Assembly (NCBI RefSeq): GCF_032229225.1
Contig: NZ_CP135076.1
Location: 2,089,001 to 2,153,000 of the forward strand
Direction: 5' to 3'
Source of the DNA: Stakelama saccharophila
GTDB taxonomy: Bacteria > Pseudomonadota > Alphaproteobacteria > Sphingomonadales > Sphingomonadaceae
Length of the DNA: 64,000 bases
The notes under the pieces: model-generated
The model's database searches: none
Told to the model about the DNA's origin: nothing
Seen by the model: the letters and a program-made list of their open reading frames with translations, nothing else
In this document: in pieces, positions 60,059 to 64,000 of the stretch
How the letters are laid out: each line of letters begins with the position of its first letter
Numbering within the stretch: position 1 is the stretch's first letter
Position numbers and translations under genes: made by a program

Positions 60059-60987
60059 TCCGGTGATTCCCCGCCATAATAGCTGCCGAAACGAGGGCCG
60101 CCGGAATTGAAGGTGGCGCGGTTGAGCAGGAGCTGGATATGTTCGCATCCGTCCAGCATCTGCACCGACTGGCGCAGATCGGATTCGCTGGTGGCGTCGG
60201 CGCGGACGACCAGCAGCGTCTGTCCGACATGCAGCGCCAGCGTGGAAGCGGGCGAGGCGGCGAGCACCGGCGGGGAATCGAAGATCACGATCCGGCGGCG
60301 ATCGGCGGCGGCCATCGCATCGAGCAGCGTGGCCGCCTTGTCGCTCGCGAGCAATTCGGTGTCGCTGTTGGACCGCGCCCCCGCCGGCAGCACCGAAAGG
60401 TGCGGCAGATCGGTGTCGATGATGCAGTCGTCGAGCGAATGGGTGGGGTCCGCCAGCACGTCGAGCAGGCCCGGCCCTTCGGGAAGGCCCAGCGTGTCGA
60501 GCAGCGCGGGCTTGGCGAAGTCGGCGTCGACCAGCAGGATGTCGATGTCCTGCTCCGCCGCCATGGAGAGCGCGAGGTTGACGGCGCAGAAGGTCTTGCC
60601 CTCGTCCGGATTGGCCGAGGTGACGAGAACCTTGCGCGCCTTGCCCGCGTCCCCACCGGCGACCGCGCGCGCCGTGAGGAGGAGCTGGCGCTTCACCAGG
60701 CGGAATTCCTCCGCCAGGACGCCGATCGGCGCGCCCGGAATCAACATGCCCCGCGCCGCCAGCAGATCGTGATCGATGGCGGCGCGCCGGTGCGTGCCGG
60801 GCACCAGCGCCGTCCCGAAATCGACGGCAGCGTCGCCACGGCGAAGGATCGGCGCGTCGTCGACCGGCGCCGCCGCACCGCCCGCGACATCGTCCGCCGG
60901 GACGACCGGAGGCAGGCCGTAGTCGAAGGCCGCCGCACCGCGTTCGATCAGCGAGCCGCGATATTCGCGTGGCGTGGCGTCGTTCAT
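60055..60987 (-). CDS. XrtA-associated tyrosine autokinase
   Basis: A 310-residue BY-kinase type ATPase. The first 95 residues are a variable linker; the Walker A region reads ANPDEGKTFCAVNLA near 124, where Asp replaces the second Gly of the usual PGEGKS, Walker A' is ILLVDADFAKP near 148 and Walker B IVIFDSPPVL near 227. A short C-terminal tail has SYYGGES with two tyrosines, fewer than in Wzc-type kinases. The protein should pair with the chain-length determinant upstream, 13 bases away, to control polymer length by tyrosine phosphorylation. The start at 60987 has GGGAA upstream. Confidence 0.92.
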   Translation of the reverse strand: MNDATPREYRGSLIERGAAAFDYGLPPVVPADDVAGGAAAPVDDAPILRRGDAAVDFGTALVPGTHRRAAIDHDLLAARGMLIPGAPIGVLAEEFRLVKRQLLLTARAVAGGDAGKARKVLVTSANPDEGKTFCAVNLALSMAAEQDIDILLVDADFAKPALLDTLGLPEGPGLLDVLADPTHSLDDCIIDTDLPHLSVLPAGARSNSDTELLASDKAATLLDAMAAADRRRIVIFDSPPVLAASPASTLALHVGQTLLVVRADATSESDLRQSVQMLDGCEHIQLLLNRATFNSGGPRFGSYYGGESPE

Positions 60988-61000
60988 TGCCGCTTCCCCT

Positions 61001-62527
61001 TCACGCGACCAGGCCGCGCTGGACGAATTCCACGCCCAGCAGCAGCACATAGGCCGCACCCAGGCCGGCCGCGCCGCCCAGGAACCATTTCATCCGCCGC
61101 CGCAGCAATTGCGCCCGCGCCTCCGTCACCACCTCGCCGATCGAACCGATCACGGGCAGGCCGCTCGCGCGCTCCAGCTTGTTCGTGGTGGCGAAGCTCG
61201 TCCTGATCTGCGCCAGGCCGAAGGCGGTGCCGACACCGCCGGCAAGGCCCAGCACCAACACCGCCGTCAGCAGCAGCGGACGGTTGGGCGATGCGGGCGC
61301 GGTCGGGCTGGTCGGCGGGTCGATCACGGAGAACTTCACCGCGTCGGTCTGGTTCTGCACCTGGCTTTGCAGCTTCACCTGCTCGCGGTCGGCGAGAAGC
61401 TGGTCATACTGGTTCTTCAGCACCACATAATCGCGCTCGATCTGCGCCTGGGTTGCGGCGGCGGCCGGATCGGCATCGAGCTTCGCCTGCAATTGCTGCA
61501 GATTGGTTTCCAGCCGGGCCTTGCGCTGTTGGAGCTGGGCCACCTGCGACGCCTGCTGCGCCTGCATCGACTGGAGCTGGACGTAGAGCGGATTGGCCGC
61601 GCCGCCGCCGGTATAGACCGGCGCGTCCTTCGCCGCCGCCTTCGCCGCGGCGAGCTGGCGCTTGAGCGCGATGACATCGGGATGGTCGTCGGTCCAGCCC
61701 CGCGCCCGCGCATCGGCCAACTGCCCCTCGATCGTCGCGACGCGCGCCTGGGCCGGCCCCGCCGCGGCGCCCGAGGCGGCGGTGCGGCTGCCGGTGGCCG
61801 CCATCTGCGACTGGGTCGCGTGCAGGCTGCTCCGCGCGGCGGCGAGATCGGATTCGACATCGGCCAGTTCGGATTGCGACGCGTCGATACGGTCGCTCAG
61901 CGAGCCGGTGCCCGGCAGGCCGGAGAGGTAGCGATTGCGGAATTCGGTGCGCTTGGCATCGGCTTCCTGCAACTGCTTTTCGCGCTGGGCGAGCTGCTGA
62001 TTGAGGAAATCGAGCGACTGGCTCGTCTCCGCACGGTCGTCGGCGAGATTTTCCTCGACGAAGATGTCGATCATCTTCTGGACGATCTGCTTCGACAATG
62101 TGGCGCTCCGCGCATCGGAACCGCCGGCGACCGTCGCCGAGATGCGGAACAGATTGTCCTGCTGGGCCGTGACCTCGATCATGTCCTGCAGCGCCGCCAC
62201 GCGCGCCGCCACGTCGGCGTCGCTCGACACCGTACGGGCCAGGTCGGTGCCGCGCACGACCTTTTCCAGGTTGACGGCGGAGGTCAGCGTTTGGCGCACC
62301 CGATCAATGTCCTTCGCCTGCTCGATCCGGGCGGCGCCGGCCGCGGCGTTCGGCAGGATGGTGCGAAGCTGTACGAAGACGCGCGCGCTCGATTGATAGG
62401 CGTTGGGGATCTGCGACACCACGAGCCAGCCCGCCAGGCAGATCGCCCAGGCGACCGCGAGCGCGATCCAGCGGCGGGTCCAGATGGCGTGCAGCGCCGC
62501 CTTCAGCTCTTCGTACATCCCGCCCAT
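61001..62527 (-). CDS. XrtA-system polysaccharide chain-length determinant
   Basis: A 508-residue Wzz/GumC-like protein. Membrane helices lie near residues 20-40 and 425-450, and a third hydrophobic segment is near 480-500. Between them is a long periplasmic coiled coil with EKQLQEADAKRTEFRNRYLSG near 185 and QQRKARLETNLQQLQAKLD near 330, the family hallmark. The start is the ATG at 62527 (MGGMYEELKAALHAIW), two bases after the export lipoprotein stop. It works with the autokinase gene downstream. The lack of a fused kinase domain is normal for this locus type. Confidence 0.94.
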   Translation of the reverse strand: MGGMYEELKAALHAIWTRRWIALAVAWAICLAGWLVVSQIPNAYQSSARVFVQLRTILPNAAAGAARIEQAKDIDRVRQTLTSAVNLEKVVRGTDLARTVSSDADVAARVAALQDMIEVTAQQDNLFRISATVAGGSDARSATLSKQIVQKMIDIFVEENLADDRAETSQSLDFLNQQLAQREKQLQEADAKRTEFRNRYLSGLPGTGSLSDRIDASQSELADVESDLAAARSSLHATQSQMAATGSRTAASGAAAGPAQARVATIEGQLADARARGWTDDHPDVIALKRQLAAAKAAAKDAPVYTGGGAANPLYVQLQSMQAQQASQVAQLQQRKARLETNLQQLQAKLDADPAAAATQAQIERDYVVLKNQYDQLLADREQVKLQSQVQNQTDAVKFSVIDPPTSPTAPASPNRPLLLTAVLVLGLAGGVGTAFGLAQIRTSFATTNKLERASGLPVIGSIGEVVTEARAQLLRRRMKWFLGGAAGLGAAYVLLLGVEFVQRGLVA

Positions 62528-62529
62528 GA

Positions 62530-63171
62530 TCAGAACATGCTTTCCGGGATGATGATGACGTCACCCGGCCGCAGCTCGACATTGGCCGAGGTGTCGCCGT
62601 CCTTCAGCAGGCTATCGATATGCAGGCCGTATTCGCGCTGCTTGCCGGTTTCGCGGTCGTAGCGCACGAGCCGTGCCTTGTTGCCCGCGGCGAAATCGTT
62701 GAGCCCGCCCACCGCGATCATCGCGTCGAGCAGCGTCATGTTGGCGCGATAGGGAATCGCCGCCGGTTTCTCGGTGGCGCCGACGACGCGGATCTGTTGC
62801 GAAAAGGTGCCGGAAAAGTCTTCCACGATGACCGAGACGATCGGGTCCTGGATATACTGGCTGAGCGCGATCTTCATGTCGTCGGCCAGCATTTCCGGCG
62901 TCTTGCCGACAGCGGGCATATCGCTGACCAGCGGCGTCGTGATGCGGCCGTCGGGGCGGACCTGGACGGTCGCCGACAATTCGGGATTGCGCCAGACGAA
63001 GACGTTCAGCTTGTCGAGCGGGCCGATGACATATTCCTCGCCCGGTCCCTGATTCTCGGCGACGAAGCCGGCGGGGGGAAGCTGCGGCCGATCGGCGGCG
63101 GCGCATCCGGCAAGCAGGGCGCCGATCAGCGCCAACCCTGCGGAATTCCTGCCCAGACGAACGTTGCGCAT
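62530..63171 (-). CDS. XrtA-system polysaccharide export lipoprotein (Wza-like)
   Basis: A 213-residue outer-membrane polysaccharide export protein. The signal ends in LIGALLAGCAA with lipid-anchored Cys at about residue 23. The Poly_export motif YVIGPLDKLNVFVWRNPELS near 47 and VRPDGRITTPLV near 71 are followed by one SLBB-like domain (RVVGATEKPAAIPYRANMTLLDAM). It is short compared with E. coli Wza. I start at the ATG at 63171, since GGGAG lies 10 bases upstream; an in-frame TTG three codons earlier has too little spacing. It is the first complete gene of the operon here. Confidence 0.94.
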   Translation of the reverse strand: MRNVRLGRNSAGLALIGALLAGCAAADRPQLPPAGFVAENQGPGEEYVIGPLDKLNVFVWRNPELSATVQVRPDGRITTPLVSDMPAVGKTPEMLADDMKIALSQYIQDPIVSVIVEDFSGTFSQQIRVVGATEKPAAIPYRANMTLLDAMIAVGGLNDFAAGNKARLVRYDRETGKQREYGLHIDSLLKDGDTSANVELRPGDVIIIPESMF

Positions 63172-63263
63172 CGCGGCCAATCTCCCTCATCGTCCAGCCA
63201 TGCCCCGAACGGCACCGTCGCCGGCGGGCAGGCTGATTCAGGCTTGGCTATGCAGGGCGCAGG

Positions 63264-63278
63264 TTAAATTTGCGTTAG
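63264..63278 (-). promoter_or_regulatory. Weak CtrA-type box candidate
   Basis: On the minus strand CTAA, seven bases and TTAACC match the CtrA consensus TTAA-N7-TTAAC at all but the first base. It lies about 95 bases upstream of the export lipoprotein start and overlaps the stop codon of the decarboxylase gene. One such match is expected by chance now and then, so this is a lead only. Confidence 0.25.
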
Positions 63279-64000
63279 GTCTGAGCGGGAAGCGCCAGTA
63301 TCTCGGGCGGCTGCGGGTGGCCGAGAAACGCGGCGGGACTGGCGCTGAGGCCGTAGGCGCCGGCGCAGAAGATCGCGATGACGTCACCCACCTCGGCGCG
63401 CGGCAGGGCGACCCGGTCCGCCAGCCGGTCGAGCGGCGTGCAGAGGCAGCCGACGATGCTGACCGTTTCGTCCGGGGCGGCATTCATCCGCGCGGCGAGC
63501 GCGACCGGGTAGTTGCGGCGCACCACCGTGCCGAAATTGCCGCTGGCCGCGAGCTGGTGGTGCAAGCCGCCGTCAGTGACGAGAAACGTCTCCTCGCGGC
63601 TTCGTTTCCGGTCGACCACGCGCGTCAGGTACACGCCTGCCTGCCCCGCGATCCAGCGACCGAGTTCCAGCGCGAATTCCGTATCTTGCAGGATACTCCT
63701 CACATTACCTATCGCCTGTGCGAGGGCCGCGCCGATGCCGTGCGTGTCGACGGGGGTATCGCCGGGGAAATAGGGGATGCCGAACCCGCCGCCGAGATTG
63801 ACGAGCGGGGGAACCGCGCCCGATCGTTCCGTCAGATCGGCGGCGAGCGCGAGGGTGGCGGCCTGGCTTTCGACGATGGCGTCGGTATCCAGCGACTGCG
63901 ACCCCGCGAAGATATGGAAGCCGCGCCAATCCGCCCCGGCGTCGCGGACCCGGCGGACGAGCGCCGGCACGCGGTCCGCATCCACGCCGAAGGGCGAGGC
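63275..64000 (-). CDS. Exosortase-A-associated PLP decarboxylase (5' end beyond window)
   Basis: The last 241 residues of a type III PLP decarboxylase; the N-terminal part with the PLP lysine lies beyond the window edge. Seen here are HIFAGSQSLD (the His and Ser/Gln of the HVGSQ-like site), VNLGGGFGIPYFPGDTPVD near the phosphate loop, LELGRWIAGQAGVYLTRVVD and the substrate-side VGCLCTPLDRL. The arrangement VNLGGGFGIPY and its position in the XrtA locus fit the exosortase-A-associated pyridoxal-dependent decarboxylase. Substrate is not known. It ends 104 bases before the lipoprotein start, so it is transcribed first. Confidence 0.9.
   Translation of the reverse strand, partial: ASPFGVDADRVPALVRRVRDAGADWRGFHIFAGSQSLDTDAIVESQAATLALAADLTERSGAVPPLVNLGGGFGIPYFPGDTPVDTHGIGAALAQAIGNVRSILQDTEFALELGRWIAGQAGVYLTRVVDRKRSREETFLVTDGGLHHQLAASGNFGTVVRRNYPVALAARMNAAPDETVSIVGCLCTPLDRLADRVALPRAEVGDVIAIFCAGAYGLSASPAAFLGHPQPPEILALPAQT

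Overview
The window is a high-GC chromosomal segment from an alphaproteobacterium, most likely a member of the Sphingomonadales. The grounds are the ffh-rpsP-rimM-trmD-rplS translation cluster with a long Ala/Glu tail on S16, a ChpT phosphotransferase (CckA-ChpT-CtrA type), an XrtA exosortase/exopolysaccharide locus, a homospermidine-type polyamine pair, and many short dispersed palindromes of the kind seen in sphingomonad genomes (TGCTGAAnnnnnTTCAGCA, CCCCGGATcaagTCCGGGG, TTCCGGCGaaCGCCGGAA). No phage, insertion sequence, CRISPR array or tRNA was recognised. Identities rest on motif recognition by eye; no database search was run.

Layout. 1-4.3 kb: a cut DUF2189 membrane protein, a secreted S9 (DPP IV type) peptidase and a solitary mreB. 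4.5-9.6 kb: rplS, trmD, rimM, rpsP and ffh on the minus strand, interrupted between rimM and trmD by an oppositely oriented thioredoxin-reductase-like gene. 9.8-15 kb: a GGDEF-EAL protein, a DUF924 protein, mtaB-ftsY (overlapping) and yciB/ispZ. 15.4-16.1 kb: sodB with a clear terminator. 16.2-20.5 kb: pspF diverges from a sigma-54 promoter driving a TonB-domain gene, pspA, pspB, pspC and four further small membrane/coiled-coil proteins, followed by sufE. 21-24.2 kb: a J-domain protein, a TPR/TonB-domain periplasmic protein and the RNase P RNA.

24.2-31.3 kb: an amidase, then cheR-cheB-cheY-cheW-cheA-chpT and a JAMM metalloprotease, all minus strand with overlaps. 31.3-34.3 kb: rluD, rpoH, mtgA and a small repeat-bearing membrane protein. 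34.5-37.2 kb: ybaB-dnaX and the SRP RNA (ffs). 37.3-43.1 kb: a SOUL protein, a HerA-like ATPase, and a tightly overlapping operon of two cysteine desulfurases, a 2Fe-2S ferredoxin and a Tat-exported class A beta-lactamase. 43.1-50.6 kb: an alpha/beta hydrolase, a lipoprotein, a PLP threonine/serine dehydratase, an ornithine-type decarboxylase next to a deoxyhypusine-synthase-like enzyme, and two tandem esterase paralogs.

50.8-64 kb: a minus-strand XrtA/PEP-CTERM exopolysaccharide locus running, in transcription order, decarboxylase (cut by the window end), export lipoprotein, chain-length determinant, tyrosine autokinase, outer-membrane barrel, ATPase, polysaccharide deacetylase, FemAB-like protein, glycosyltransferase, exosortase fused to EpsI, and amidotransferase. 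The genes are nearly all overlapped or abutting, which suggests a coordinated surface polysaccharide and protein-sorting system.

The most unusual region is the psp locus. PspB, PspC and at least three of the four following small proteins end in variants of one charged coiled-coil motif; the fourth keeps only its first part. The operon is headed by a TonB-domain protein and preceded by a near-consensus sigma-54 promoter with a candidate PspF-binding repeat.
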